Below are positions 1 to 11,148 of a stretch of 64,000 nt of DNA, piece by piece. A model generated the notes under the pieces. It saw only the letters and a program-made list of their open reading frames with translations. It was not told where the DNA came from and did no database searches. Position 1 is the stretch's first letter. Each line of letters begins with the position of its first letter. Both the position numbers and the translations under genes were made by a program. Location of the stretch: NCBI GenBank assembly GCA_903915035.1, contig CAIWRI010000135.1, positions 1 to 64,000 of the forward strand. The letters are read 5' to 3'. Source of the stretch: an uncultured Nitrosomonadales bacterium (GTDB lineage: Bacteria; Pseudomonadota; Gammaproteobacteria; Burkholderiales; Gallionellaceae).

Positions 1-1
1 C

Positions 2-118
2 ACCGCAAAACTCAACGGCATCGAACCATCTGCCTGGCTAAAAGATACGCTGGAAAAACTTCCCGTCTGGACCATGCGCCGCATCGACGAACTTCTGCCA
101 ATCAAACTAACAGCATAG
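2..118 (+). CDS. IS66-family transposase, C-terminal end (cut by window edge)
   Basis: The frame is open from base 2 to a TAG at 116-118 and gives 38 residues. The end contains MRRIDELLP, which matches the short C-terminal domain of IS66 (TnpC) transposases, where a RIDELLP-type ending is typical. Only the last part is visible, so it cannot be told whether the full element is intact upstream. No inverted repeat of the element was recognised in the bases that follow. It marks the left edge of the window as a site of past insertion, next to the point where the his gene order is broken. Confidence 0.75.
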   Translation, partial: TAKLNGIEPSAWLKDTLEKLPVWTMRRIDELLPIKLTA

Positions 119-163
119 ATTGACTAACTCGAACAGGTGAGCTAGACGGACGGATACGATTAT

Positions 164-1135
164 TCAAACGATCAAAACGCTTGATCCCGTTGTTTTGCGC
201 GATTCCAGATTACGGTGAGCTTGCACTGCATCCTTTAAAGCATAGCTTTGATTGACGTGAATTTTCACCTTGCCAGAGCTAACCACATCAAAAAGTTCTG
301 CCGAGTTTTCTTCCAGCAAGGCTTTTGTTGCTATAAATGTAGCAAGCGTAGGCCTTGTGATTAACAACGAGCCTTTCTGTGACAATATCGACAAGTCGAA
401 TGGAGGAATCGGACCTGATGACGCACCGAAGAGCACCATAAGTCCGCGCGGACGCAAACAATCTAAGGATTTCATAAACGTGTCACGCCCCACGGAATCA
501 TAGACCACAGCCAGCTTTTCTCCTCCGGTAATTTCAAGTAAACGCGCCTGAAAATCTTCACGCGTATAGATTATCGGAAAATGGCAGCCATTAGCTTTGG
601 CCAGAGCGGCCTTTTCTTCACTGGACACGGTGCCAATCACCGTCGCACCGAGTGCGGCAGCCCATTGACAAATGATCAAACCAACACCTCCGGCAGCGGC
701 ATGAATAAGAATCGTGTCGCCCGGCCCGACCTTGTATATATCCCGTATCAAGTAGCGTGCTGTCATGCCCTGCAACATCATTGCTGCGGCAGTCTTGTCG
801 CTAATGGTATCCGGAAGTTTAACCAGGCGGTCCGCAGCAATTATTCTTTGCTCCGTATACGCTCCGAGCACGGATGCATAGGCAACCCTGTCTCCCTGTT
901 TTAGATGGCTAACACCTTCTCCGACTAAATCAACGACTCCTGCCGCCTCCATACCAGGCACAAATGGCCTCGGTACTGGATACAGCCCGGTCCGGTGGTA
1001 GACATCAATATAATTTAGCCCAACCACAGTTTGCTTTATCCGCACCTGCCCTGCCTCAGGAGTACCGATTTGGGTTTCTTCCCATTGCAATACCTCCGGG
1101 CCACCAGTTTGATGAATTTGAATTGAATATGTCAT
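164..1135 (-). CDS. qor: NADPH:quinone oxidoreductase (zinc-independent MDR family)
   Basis: Medium-chain reductase of the quinone oxidoreductase type, which transfers electrons from NADPH to quinones in the cytosol. The 323-residue product has NYIDVYHRTG at about 41-50, the family signature, and the nucleotide-binding loop AAAGGVG at about 146-152. It has no structural zinc cysteine cluster, as expected for this branch. The frame is open 46 codons further upstream, but the family start is the internal ATG at 1133-1135 (MTYSIQIHQ), preceded by AAGAAAG; length then fits the usual 320-327 residues. It lies alone, downstream of hisG on the same strand but separated by about 580 bp. Specific substrate unknown. 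Confidence 0.85.
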   Translation of the reverse strand: MTYSIQIHQTGGPEVLQWEETQIGTPEAGQVRIKQTVVGLNYIDVYHRTGLYPVPRPFVPGMEAAGVVDLVGEGVSHLKQGDRVAYASVLGAYTEQRIIAADRLVKLPDTISDKTAAAMMLQGMTARYLIRDIYKVGPGDTILIHAAAGGVGLIICQWAAALGATVIGTVSSEEKAALAKANGCHFPIIYTREDFQARLLEITGGEKLAVVYDSVGRDTFMKSLDCLRPRGLMVLFGASSGPIPPFDLSILSQKGSLLITRPTLATFIATKALLEENSAELFDVVSSGKVKIHVNQSYALKDAVQAHRNLESRKTTGSSVLIV

Positions 1136-1715
1136 AAATGAATTCTTTCTTGATTTTCTATCACGAGGGTTGATAAGCTTAACGGTCGAACGGTTACCCG
1201 GCAAGTTGAAGCCGCCAGCTTTAAGCCACCCGGCCGGCCCACTGAAACTGGCGAGTAACTCGGTCATATTCACCGGTTTATATTGTACTGATCAGGCATA
1301 GTCCGAATTATGCATCATGATTGCATGAAGGTATCTACTGTCACCAAGAGAGTAACCCACCATCCAGCGTTTACTGACCACAATGCAACGCATCTTATAG
1401 CCTAACATGGTGAGAGCAACAGGAACGTGATTGAAAAACAGATGAAATAACTCTACTCTCGTAAAAAGCGGTATATCAAGACGTATAGTATTTTTGTGAT
1501 TATCACGCAAGTTATCAGATAGTCATGATTTATCCTCAATATCAGTACTCTGCAACCCCACTTCGTACGTGACAACCTCGGATACGAGCGATTTTTGCGG
1601 CATCTAAAAACCGATTCTGAAACTCAATTCGTAGGCTAACCCAACAGACGAAACCAACATGGTGGCAACCGGCTGGCTTAGCTCGCTCGAATTTGGGAGC
1701 ACGGATTCAAGATAG
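1136..1715. other. 580-bp region with no convincing gene between qor and hisG
   Basis: A 72-residue frame at 1292-1510 (-) and the open extension of the qor frame (1136-1273) resemble nothing I recognise and lack good ribosome binding sites. In many betaproteobacteria hisD follows hisG; here hisG is followed by this stretch, so it probably marks a rearrangement scar. No terminator hairpin with a T-run was seen just after hisG. Confidence 0.5.
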
Positions 1716-2354
1716 TTATTTTGTTAGTGCCTGCGAAAATGCATCCAGCATGGGCTGAATGACGCTACGCTTCAATTTGAGCGCGGCCTGATTGACAACC
1801 AGACGCGAAGAAATATCACTGATATGCTCAACCGCCTTGAGATGGTTGGCTTTAAGCGTATTACCGCTGCTCACCAGATCAACAATCACGTCAGACAATC
1901 CCACCAGCGGAGCCAATTCCATCGAACCGTACAATTTAATCAGATCGATATGGACTCCCTTGGCAGCAAAATGCTCGCGCGCTGCCTTGACATATTTGGT
2001 CGCCACACGCAGGCGCGCACCTTGTTTCACCGCGGACTCGTAATCGAAATCATTATGCACCGCCACCATCATGCGGCAACGTGCGATATTCAAATCCAGC
2101 GGTTGATACAAACCTTCACCACCATGTTCATTCAATACATCCTTGCCCGCCACACCGATATCCGCCGCGCCATATTGCACGTAGGTAGGAACGTCGGATG
2201 CACGCACGATAATCAACCTGACATCAGCACGGTTGGTATCCAAGATCAGCTTGCGTGAAGATTCCGGATCCTCCAGCGCCGTAATGCCTGCGGCTGCCAG
2301 CAAAGGCAATGTCTCTTCAAAAATACGGCCTTTGGATAATGCAATGGTAATCAT
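1716..2354 (-). CDS. hisG: ATP phosphoribosyltransferase, short form (HisG-S)
   Basis: First enzyme of histidine synthesis: joins ATP and PRPP to make phosphoribosyl-ATP. The product begins [19 protein letters not shown], the family start, so the ATG at 2352-2354 is preferred over the GTG three codons upstream. At about 212 residues it is the short form, which lacks the C-terminal regulatory domain and needs HisZ as partner; hisZ is not in this window. [13 protein letters not shown] segment near residue 160 fits the PRPP-binding region. It follows murA on the same strand, the usual betaproteobacterial order, with a heptanucleotide repeat between. hisD, which normally follows, is absent. Confidence 0.95.
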   Translation of the reverse strand: MITIALSKGRIFEETLPLLAAAGITALEDPESSRKLILDTNRADVRLIIVRASDVPTYVQYGAADIGVAGKDVLNEHGGEGLYQPLDLNIARCRMMVAVHNDFDYESAVKQGARLRVATKYVKAAREHFAAKGVHIDLIKLYGSMELAPLVGLSDVIVDLVSSGNTLKANHLKAVEHISDISSRLVVNQAALKLKRSVIQPMLDAFSQALTK

Positions 2355-2365
2355 GTTTTTCACTG

Positions 2366-2459
2366 TAAGTGGTAAGTTGTAAGCGGGACGGCGAAGGGGA
2401 GAAGGGGAAAGAGGGAAGGGGCAACCTGCTTCTTACTCACCACTCTCTACTCACCACTC
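2366..2459. repeat. Heptanucleotide repeat with opposing arms (hisG-murA gap)
   Basis: Left arm at 2366-2386 is TAAGTGG TAAGTTG TAAGCGG. Right arm at 2432-2459 is CTTACTC ACCACTC TCTACTC ACCACTC. Unit length is exactly 7 and the arms are roughly complementary, so the transcript could fold back. A purine-rich stretch (gaaggggagaagggg) lies between the arms. It is the same class as the larger repeat at 3712-3867. Confidence 0.75.
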
Positions 2460-2465
2460 CCTGGC

Positions 2466-3858
<1,393 letters not shown>

Positions 3859-3867
<9 letters not shown>

Positions 3868-4101
3868 GTTTTTCTCCCATTCTTCCGGTGTGTAGGTTTT
3901 CATGGACAGTGCGTGAATTTCGCCCGTCATGCGCTCGCCCAGCGTTTTGTAAACCAGTTGCTGGCGTTGAATGCGATTCTTACCGGCAAACTCTTGACTT
4001 ACCACCACCGCCTCAAAATGCTGCCCGTCGCCGGTAACGGTTAAGTGCGCTGTCGCCATATTTTTTGCGATATCTTGTTGTATGCTTTCAGGGGTAACCA
4101 T
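3859..4101 (-). CDS. ibaG: BolA-family protein IbaG
   Basis: Small BolA-like protein of 80 residues. Family members bind monothiol glutaredoxins and iron-sulfur clusters; IbaG (YrbA) is the paralogue typically encoded between mlaB and murA, as here. The class-II KH-like fold is suggested by HFEAVVVSQEFAGKNRIQRQQLVY and the helix that follows; the histidine in EIHALSMKTYTPEEW is the conserved late position. The start ATG at 4099-4101 gives MVTPESIQQDIA. The stop codon lies inside the heptanucleotide repeat, so the last codons are shared with that element. Physiological role in this organism is inferred only. Confidence 0.93.
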
Positions 4102-4163
4102 AATGACTTTCGTTGATTGTAAGCCGGATTAAATCCGATATTAAAGAGGGCAGAAAATACAAC

Positions 4164-4442
4164 TTACTGAGGCAGCATCTGAGCCACACCATACAGATTA
4201 GCAAGACTCAATAAGTCCGCCGGTATATTTGCAACTTGCAAACTGTGCTTATTTGCCTGCGCCGCCCTGGACCAGGCCAGCAACATACTTACCGCTGCCG
4301 AATCTACCGATACTACTTTTGCCATATCTACCAGCAAATCCCCGTCAGACAGAAGCTGCAAACCAGTTTTATACAGTGCCGTCACCGTCGCCATGGTCAA
4401 GTTGCCACTGAGCATCAGACGTTCGGCTTGCATCTCAATCAC
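4164..4442 (-). CDS. mlaB: STAS-domain protein MlaB
   Basis: Cytoplasmic STAS-domain subunit of the Mla phospholipid transport complex (MlaFEDB), which stabilises the ATPase MlaF. The 92-residue product covers one STAS domain; VVSVDSAAVSMLLAW at about 43-57 corresponds to the conserved SVDSAGL-like loop. It overlaps mlaC by 4 bases (ATGA at 4439-4442), which supports coupled translation and fixes the start. Last gene of the mlaFEDCB run and followed by ibaG after 62 bases. Confidence 0.93.
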   Translation of the reverse strand: MIEMQAERLMLSGNLTMATVTALYKTGLQLLSDGDLLVDMAKVVSVDSAAVSMLLAWSRAAQANKHSLQVANIPADLLSLANLYGVAQMLPQ

Positions 4443-5062
4443 TTTGCCTCAGCCTTCTGCACCTTATCTGCATTCATGCCGGATAATTCCTTGATCAACC
4501 CGTCTACGCCCGACTGCTGTATGGTGGATGCAAACTGACTGCGATAATTGGTTACCAGACTCACCGCTTCAATCACCACATCGTAGACTTTCCAGCCGTC
4601 AGGCATTCTTTCCATCCGGTAATTCACCGAGGTCGGTTGGCCACCTGACTTGATAATACGGCTGTACACCATAATATCGGTATCCGTCGCCGCGAGTTTC
4701 AAGGGTTTAATCTCAATTTGCTGGTCGTGATACAGGGTAAACGCATTCGTATAAGTGCGCACCAGCATATTGCGAAATTCCGCGACCAGAGCCTTTTGCT
4801 GCACAGGGGTTGCCTGATGCCAGTATCTGCCCATTGCCAGTTGCGTCATGTGAGTAAAATTAAAATTAGGCAGCACCTCCGCATCGACCAGTGCCAGAAT
4901 TTTTTTCTGGTTCTCCGCCTTACTGCCGGAGTCCTGTTTAACGATTGTCATGACGTCCTGCGCCACGCTCTTGATCATCACATCGGGTGCGACCACCTCC
5001 GCATTTGCAACGCCTGCCAGACACATTATTCCCAACGCCATTAAATATTTTTTCATTATCAT
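4439..5062 (-). CDS. mlaC: Periplasmic phospholipid-binding protein MlaC
   Basis: Shuttles phospholipids across the periplasm between the outer-membrane Mla components and MlaD. The 207-residue product has a signal peptide (MKKYLMALGIMCLAGVANA, predicted cut after ANA at about residue 21). The mature part contains NFTHMTQLAMGRYW and VNYRMERMPDGWKVYDVVIEAVSLV, both characteristic of the MlaC/Ttg2D family. AGGAG sits five bases before the first ATG (5060-5062); a second ATG two codons later is also possible. It follows mlaD by 8 bases in the operon. Confidence 0.95.
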   Translation of the reverse strand: MIMKKYLMALGIMCLAGVANAEVVAPDVMIKSVAQDVMTIVKQDSGSKAENQKKILALVDAEVLPNFNFTHMTQLAMGRYWHQATPVQQKALVAEFRNMLVRTYTNAFTLYHDQQIEIKPLKLAATDTDIMVYSRIIKSGGQPTSVNYRMERMPDGWKVYDVVIEAVSLVTNYRSQFASTIQQSGVDGLIKELSGMNADKVQKAEAK

Positions 5063-5070
5063 TACTGCTC

Positions 5071-5535
5071 CTATTTAGCTGCTTCCGAGGCTTTGCTATA
5101 CATAAACTTGGAAATCAAATCTTCAAGCACCATTGCAGATTGCGTCTGCTTCATCAGATCGCCGTTTTTCAGCATCGCCGTATCTCCACCTGGTACCAGA
5201 CCGATATATTGTTCACCCAGCAAGCCCGACGTCAGAATATTGGCAAAAGTGTCTTTGGGGAAAGGGTAACGCTTATCAATGCTCATCACCACGTCAGCTT
5301 CGTAACGTTCAGTATCCAAAGAGATGGACGTCACACGGCCAACCAGCACGCCTGCACTCCTGATTGAGGCTTTGGGTTTTAACCCGCCGATATTCGAAAA
5401 ATAAGCATGTACCTGATAGGTATCGGATACGTTATAAGTTCCCAGGTTTCCGACCTTCATTGCCAGCATCACCAGCGCGGCGATGCCTGCCACTACAAAC
5501 ATCCCTACCCATAAATCCAGTGTCGTCCGTTCCAT
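5071..5535 (-). CDS. mlaD: MCE-domain lipid transport protein MlaD
   Basis: Inner-membrane-anchored periplasmic subunit whose MCE domain forms a hexameric ring that passes lipids between MlaE and MlaC. The 154 residues have one N-terminal membrane helix (about 8-26, VGMFVVAGIAALVMLAMKVG) and one MCE domain (about 38-118) with AGVLVGRVTSISLD and LTSGLLGEQYIGL, both diagnostic. Length matches single-MCE MlaD proteins. Start ATG at 5533-5535 lies 3 bases after the mlaE stop. Confidence 0.95.
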   Translation of the reverse strand: MERTTLDLWVGMFVVAGIAALVMLAMKVGNLGTYNVSDTYQVHAYFSNIGGLKPKASIRSAGVLVGRVTSISLDTERYEADVVMSIDKRYPFPKDTFANILTSGLLGEQYIGLVPGGDTAMLKNGDLMKQTQSAMVLEDLISKFMYSKASEAAK

Positions 5536-5538
5536 CTG

Positions 5539-6330
5539 TCAAGCCCCTCTGAACATGATTGCAGTCAATACAAAATCCAACATCAAAATCGCCAGCGATG
5601 AAGTGACCACTGTGCGAGTCGTCGCACCCGATACCCCTTCCGCCGTCGGCGGCGCATCAAATCCTTCAAACAGTGCAATCACCGTGACCACGACGCCAAA
5701 CACCAGGCTCTTGATCATGCCATTCATAATATCCTCACGAAAATCCACCGCAGCCTGCATTTGTGACCAGAACGAACCTGCATCCACGCCGATTTGCACC
5801 ACACCGACCAGATAACCGCCGAAGATTCCTACCGCACTGAACAAGGCCGCCAGCAGCGGCATGGAAATAACGCCTGCCCAGAAACGCGGGGCAACGATAC
5901 GCGCAATCGGATTGACCGCCATCATTTCCATCGCCGAAATCTGCTCGGTTGCTTTCATCAGGCCAATTTCAGCAGTCATTGCGGAACCCGCCCTGCTGGC
6001 GAACAACAGCGCTGCCATCACCGGCCCCAACTCCCTGACCAAGCCTAACGCCACCATCACCCCTAACGCCGATTCAGAACCGTAGCGTTTAAGCGTCTCA
6101 TAACCTTGCAACCCCAACACCATACCGACGAACAAGCCCGCGACAACGATGATGATCAGCGACATCACGCCACTTGAAAATAATTCTTTTATAATCAAAT
6201 GAAAACGTCTGAAACTATTCCCTGAATAGAGCAAGGTGAGAAAAAAGAAACGGGACGCCACACCAATACGCCACACTGCGTTGATGATGCGATGCCCGAT
6301 TGCTCTGATTGTGTTTACAACTCCCATCAT
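5539..6330 (-). CDS. mlaE: ABC transporter permease MlaE
   Basis: Membrane permease of the Mla lipid ABC transporter. The 263-residue product has several hydrophobic segments and the MlaE signature EIGLMKATEQISAMEMMAVNP (about 150-170), the coupling-helix region that meets the ATPase. Starts MMGVVNTIRA one base after the mlaF stop; either of two adjacent ATGs could be used. The gene belongs to the mlaFEDCB operon and nothing in it looks truncated. Confidence 0.95.
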   Translation of the reverse strand: MMGVVNTIRAIGHRIINAVWRIGVASRFFFLTLLYSGNSFRRFHLIIKELFSSGVMSLIIIVVAGLFVGMVLGLQGYETLKRYGSESALGVMVALGLVRELGPVMAALLFASRAGSAMTAEIGLMKATEQISAMEMMAVNPIARIVAPRFWAGVISMPLLAALFSAVGIFGGYLVGVVQIGVDAGSFWSQMQAAVDFREDIMNGMIKSLVFGVVVTVIALFEGFDAPPTAEGVSGATTRTVVTSSLAILMLDFVLTAIMFRGA

Positions 6331-6331
6331 G

Positions 6332-7135
6332 TCAGACCCGTAAATTTAATGCCTGGCGATAATCAACACCGGGATAATGAAATGGCACCGGCCCGTCCAT
6401 CTCGCCGTGCACAAATTGACGCACAAAATCTTTTTCCGAAACACGCAACTCGGCAGGCGTACCTTCTGCAACAATCACGCCTTGCGCCATGAAATAAACG
6501 TAATCTACAATTTTCAACGATTCCTGAATGTCATGCGTGACAATAATCGAAGTCGCGCCCAGCGTATCATTCAAACTGCGAATCAGGTCTCCGATGACTG
6601 TCATTGAAATCGGATCAAGTCCGGCAAACGGTTCATCATACATGACCAGCACCGGATCGAGCGCCATAGTGCGCGCCAAGGCTACACGCCGCGCCATTCC
6701 GCCTGACAACTCAGAGGGCATCATATACTGTGCACCGCGCAATCCCACTGCGTGCAGCTTCATCATAACTAGATTATGAATCAGATCTTCCGGTAAATCG
6801 GTGTGCTCGCGCATTTGAAAGGCGACATTATCATACACTGACATATCAGTGAACAAGGCACCAAATTGAAACAGCATACCCATTTTACGCCGCATCGCAT
6901 ACAAACCATCCTGATTTAGCTCATGGATATTCTGCCCGTCAAACTTAACGTAACCACGATCCGGCTTCAAGGCGCCGCCGATATGGCGCAGCAATGTAGT
7001 CTTGCCGCAACCGGAAAGTCCCATGATGGCAATCAACTTTCCTTTCGGAAACGTCATATTGATACCCTGCAAAACAGGGCGTTTATCATAAGTAAAGTTC
7101 AGATCGCGAATTTCAACTATAGCTGGTTGTGACAA
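6332..7135 (-). CDS. mlaF: ABC transporter ATP-binding protein MlaF
   Basis: ATPase that drives lipid transport by MlaE/MlaD. The 267 residues carry Walker A (GLSGCGKTTLLR, about 39-50), the signature LSGGMARRVALAR (about 143-155), Walker B with LVMYDEPFAGLDP and the switch histidine in IIVTHD. Length and the ending fit MlaF. It is the first gene of the operon; the 53-base gap to the divergent-looking yihY side (yihY is also on the minus strand) probably holds its promoter, but no clear -10/-35 pair was seen. Confidence 0.95.
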   Translation of the reverse strand: MSQPAIVEIRDLNFTYDKRPVLQGINMTFPKGKLIAIMGLSGCGKTTLLRHIGGALKPDRGYVKFDGQNIHELNQDGLYAMRRKMGMLFQFGALFTDMSVYDNVAFQMREHTDLPEDLIHNLVMMKLHAVGLRGAQYMMPSELSGGMARRVALARTMALDPVLVMYDEPFAGLDPISMTVIGDLIRSLNDTLGATSIIVTHDIQESLKIVDYVYFMAQGVIVAEGTPAELRVSEKDFVRQFVHGEMDGPVPFHYPGVDYRQALNLRV

Positions 7136-7188
7136 ATTTGAATTCCCAAGGGCTAGGCACGCATTCTAAACGATTGCATCCTTTTTGC

Positions 7189-8407
7189 TCAACTATTAGA
7201 CGCAATTTGACTTTCCGGCATGGCAAACAAACGCTGCAGACTGACATCAGTGCTTTGCTCAAGCTGTGCGGCACAAGTGGCCAGCCATTGCTTCAACGGG
7301 TCATCAATTTCAGCCGCCAGCAATACACTTTTGTCCAACACGAACAAATGCAGCAACTCTGTGGCACGAATATGACCGGTCTCTTTCAGCATAATCCAGC
7401 CCTGCCCCTCCGCCTTGCAAACCAGACCGGCACCCGCCAGACGATCCATAATCTCTTCCAGGGTATAAAAACCCAAATGCAATAAACTCGACAATACCGG
7501 AATGGTCATGACCACCCCCTGCTGCATGCCGACTGACATCAGTTTCAACACCCGCAACGCATCCAGCAATTGCACCACTGCCGGAAGATAGCGTGATTCC
7601 GGCGTGCGCCAATATGGCAATGAGGCCGCCACTACCGCACCCAACAAGATCATCAGCCAGGAAAAATATATCCACATCAGGAATATCGGCACACTGGCGA
7701 ATGCGCCATAGACTAATTTATAGGTCGGAAAATGGCTGATGTAAAAGCCAAACACCTGACTCATGGATTCAAACAATACCGCAGCGACGATACCCCCGAT
7801 CAATGCGTGCATCATCGGCACATAGCGATTAGGCACGATGCGGAACAGCAGCGCAAACGCCAGCGTGGTAAACAACACGGGCAAGGCTTTGAGCATACCC
7901 ACACCAAAAATCGGGATATGCCGGGCATAACCCATGGACAATCCGACAAGCCAGGAAGTCAACGACAGACTCGCGCCCACCAGTAATGGCGCCAGCGTAA
8001 GTACCGCCCAGTAAACAATCAGGCTTTTGAACACAGGACGCGACCGGTTGACCCGCCAGATGGTATTAAAGGCCTGCGTAATGGTCATCATCATGCTCAT
8101 CGCCGTCACAGCCAGAAATATCACCCCCACCGCGCTCAGACTGCCCGCACTTTCAGCAAACTGTTCGGTGTAGTGCGCAATCATCTTGCCTGCCGTTTCC
8201 GGCATCAGGTTACCCAGCAAGTAGCTTTTGATCTGCGCTGAAAAATCCTGAAATACCGGAAGGGCGGAAAACATGGCCAACGCGATTGTTATCAAAGGCA
8301 CCAGCGACAACAAGGTCGTGAAAGTCAGACTCGCAGCGATCTGCATACAGCGATCCTGTTTGAAGCGTTCCGCGACAAAGCGGATAAATTTTTCTACATC
8401 CTGACTA

Positions 8408-8418
<11 letters not shown>
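7189..8418 (-). CDS. YihY/BrkB-family inner-membrane protein
   Basis: Member of the YihY (UPF0761, once called RNase BN) family of membrane proteins; function is not settled. The 409-residue product has about six hydrophobic segments in residues 30-260, with the family features RCMQIAASLTFTTLLSLVPL near the start and FPTYKLVYGAFASVPIFLMW in the middle. The C-terminal 130 residues are soluble and look like a winged-helix-type extension, common in betaproteobacterial members. The older RNase name should not be used, because that activity belongs to another gene. It faces wrbA head to head with 29 bases between. Confidence 0.88.
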
Positions 8419-9050
<632 letters not shown>

Positions 9051-9066
9051 CCGGGCACATAAAAAT

Positions 9067-9095
9067 TTGCACAACCTTACATTTATATGCATAAT
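9067..9095 (+). promoter_or_regulatory. Sigma-70-type promoter of rpmE
   Basis: TTGCAC at 9067-9072 and CATAAT at 9090-9095 are separated by exactly 17 bases and sit about 65 bases before the rpmE start. AAGGAAG lies just before the ATG. Confidence 0.6.
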
Positions 9096-9159
9096 GCTCG
9101 GCTAGCTTATAAACCCCATGCGCACGCCCGCCGCATAAAATTACCTGCAAGGAAGAAAA

Positions 9160-9375
9160 ATGAAAGCAAATACCCATCCCGATTACCATGACATCACCGT
9201 AACCTGCAGTTGCGGCAATTCATTTGTTACCCGTTCAGCCATGGTTAAGTCCACGCTGGGCGTTGAAGTCTGTTCTGAATGCCATCCGTTCTATACCGGC
9301 ACACAGAAAATTGTTGATACTGCCGGTCGTATTGACAAGTTCCGCCAAAAATATGCAACAAAAGCTGCTGCTTAA
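9160..9375 (+). CDS. rpmE: 50S ribosomal protein L31, zinc-binding type
   Basis: Large-subunit ribosomal protein of 71 residues. It starts [19 protein letters not shown] and carries the cysteine pairs CSC (16, 18) and CSEC (37-40) that bind zinc in the C+ form of L31. The ribosome binding site AAGGAAG is well placed. It is a single-gene unit with its own promoter and a strong terminator directly downstream. Confidence 0.97.
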   Translation: MKANTHPDYHDITVTCSCGNSFVTRSAMVKSTLGVEVCSECHPFYTGTQKIVDTAGRIDKFRQKYATKAAA

Positions 9376-9406
9376 GAACTTCCTGTAAGTTTTTTGCTAA
9401 AGCAAC

Positions 9407-9432
9407 GGGCAGCTTACGCTGCCCTTTTTTTT
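9407..9432 (+). terminator. Rho-independent terminator after rpmE
   Basis: GGGCAGC (9407-9413), loop TTAC, GCTGCCC (9418-9424), then eight T residues (9425-9432). Confidence 0.93.
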
Positions 9433-9486
9433 AGCTGCATAAAAGCGGTATCCTGCACCTTGTTATCTGCGAGCTGATTTTAAACC

Positions 9487-11133
9487 ATGTATTTTATCAA
9501 GCCCACCGACCCTCACCCGATTACACCAGCCACCGCTGTAATGCTGGGTTTGCTGTGCCTCGTCTGGCTGTTAACCGGTCTGGTCGGGCACGATCCGTGG
9601 AAACCCGAAGATGCATACAGCTTTGGCATCGTCTACTCGATGCTGCAAAGCGGTCACTATCTCGTCCCCACCCTGGCAGGCGAGCCGTTCATGAGCAATC
9701 CGCCGCTGTATTACTGGACAGCGGCTCTGTTTGCCAAAATACTCTCCCCTTTGCTGTCATTGCACGATGGCGCTCGCCTTGCCAGCGGTTTTTACGGTGC
9801 ATTAACGCTGCTGTTTCTCGGTCTGACAGGGCGAAAACTATACGGTGAGCATCGCGGCTGGGCTGCCGTCATCATTCTCATCGGCAGCTTAGGCATGCTG
9901 GTACGGGCGCACCAGATTATCACCGACATGGCATTGCTCAGCGGCATCGCGATGATGCTCTACGGTTATAGCCACAGCCAGGTACGCGCAGTGCGCGCAG
10001 GCTTCTGGATCGGCACCGGCACCGGCATCGGCTTCATGGCCAAAGGCTTCATAGCACCGGTGGCCTTGATTCTGATCGCAGTGCTGTTACCCGCATTGTT
10101 TCGCAACTGGCGCAAGCGTAATTACGTGCTTAGCATCGCCATCGCAGCCTTGTTTGCCCTGCCCTGGCTTAGCATCTGGCCCTATCTATTGCATCAGGAT
10201 TCAGCTAAGCTATTCCACGAATGGGTCTGGTCACATAATATCGGTAACTGGCTGGACTACGCCAAAACAGGACCGGGTACGGACGCGCTATATTACCTGA
10301 AAAATCTGCCCTGGCTGGCCTGGCCCGCACTTCCTCTGGCAGCATGGGCGGTATGGCGCGAGCGCAAACACCTCACGCAGCGGGATGATATGCAGTTGCC
10401 GCTGGTCAGTTTTCTGGTGCTGTTCGTGATTTTAAGCCTGGTGCCCAGCATCAAGGAAGTGTACGCACTGCCCATGCTGCTGCCGATCGCGCTACTGGCC
10501 ACCGCCTCACTCTCCATGCTCAAACGGGGGGCTGCCAACGCACTGGACTGGTTTGGCCTGATGACATTTGCACTGATTGTGCTTTTGCTATGGTGGGGAT
10601 GGGCGGGCTTATTGCTGGATAACCACGCCAAAATCACCTTGTGGCTGAAAGACTACCAACCGGGTTTCGAACCCGTTTTTCAAGTTACGCCCTTCATCAT
10701 CGCGATTCTCTCCACGCTGGTGTGGCTGCTGGTGGTCTGGCGTGTAGGACGCTCAATGCGCCGTGCGGTGTTCAACTGGGCATCAGGTATTACGCTGATC
10801 TGGATATTGGCCATGACACTGTGGTTGCCCTGGCTGGACAGCGGCAAGAGTTACCGCGGCATGGTCGCATCGCTCAAGCAATCACTGCCTGCCGAATACA
10901 ACTGTATCGCCCGCAATACCGAGCTAGGTGACAGTCAGCGCGCCATGTTGCACTATTTTGGCGACATCATCACCCGCCGTGATCCGGCACGTTACTGCGA
11001 TTTACGCCTGATTCAGGGCACCAAGACCTCCAAACCGCTGATGGATGCTTCCCTCTACGATAAAATATGGGAAGGCAGCCGCAAGACCGACAAGAATGAA
11101 CAGTATCGGCTGTACCGGGCGATCAAAAAGTGA
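9487..11133 (+). CDS. GT39/ArnT-type membrane glycosyltransferase
   Basis: Polytopic enzyme that transfers a sugar from a polyprenyl-phosphate donor, related to PMT and ArnT. The 548-residue product has about a dozen hydrophobic segments. Near the N-terminus, DPWKPEDAYSFGIVYSMLQ followed by GEPFMSNPPLYYW matches the first periplasmic loop of this family, where the acidic residues form the active site. The C-terminal 100 residues form a small soluble domain. The acceptor cannot be told; lipid A or a protein are both possible. The start ATG (9487) follows the rpmE terminator by about 55 bases. Confidence 0.82.
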   Translation: MYFIKPTDPHPITPATAVMLGLLCLVWLLTGLVGHDPWKPEDAYSFGIVYSMLQSGHYLVPTLAGEPFMSNPPLYYWTAALFAKILSPLLSLHDGARLASGFYGALTLLFLGLTGRKLYGEHRGWAAVIILIGSLGMLVRAHQIITDMALLSGIAMMLYGYSHSQVRAVRAGFWIGTGTGIGFMAKGFIAPVALILIAVLLPALFRNWRKRNYVLSIAIAALFALPWLSIWPYLLHQDSAKLFHEWVWSHNIGNWLDYAKTGPGTDALYYLKNLPWLAWPALPLAAWAVWRERKHLTQRDDMQLPLVSFLVLFVILSLVPSIKEVYALPMLLPIALLATASLSMLKRGAANALDWFGLMTFALIVLLLWWGWAGLLLDNHAKITLWLKDYQPGFEPVFQVTPFIIAILSTLVWLLVVWRVGRSMRRAVFNWASGITLIWILAMTLWLPWLDSGKSYRGMVASLKQSLPAEYNCIARNTELGDSQRAMLHYFGDIITRRDPARYCDLRLIQGTKTSKPLMDASLYDKIWEGSRKTDKNEQYRLYRAIKK

Positions 11134-11148
11134 AAGATAAAAAGTTAA

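Noticed and set aside
1292-1510. 72-residue gene between qor and hisG
   Set aside because: No ribosome binding site, no familiar domain and poor codon pattern; left as non-coding.
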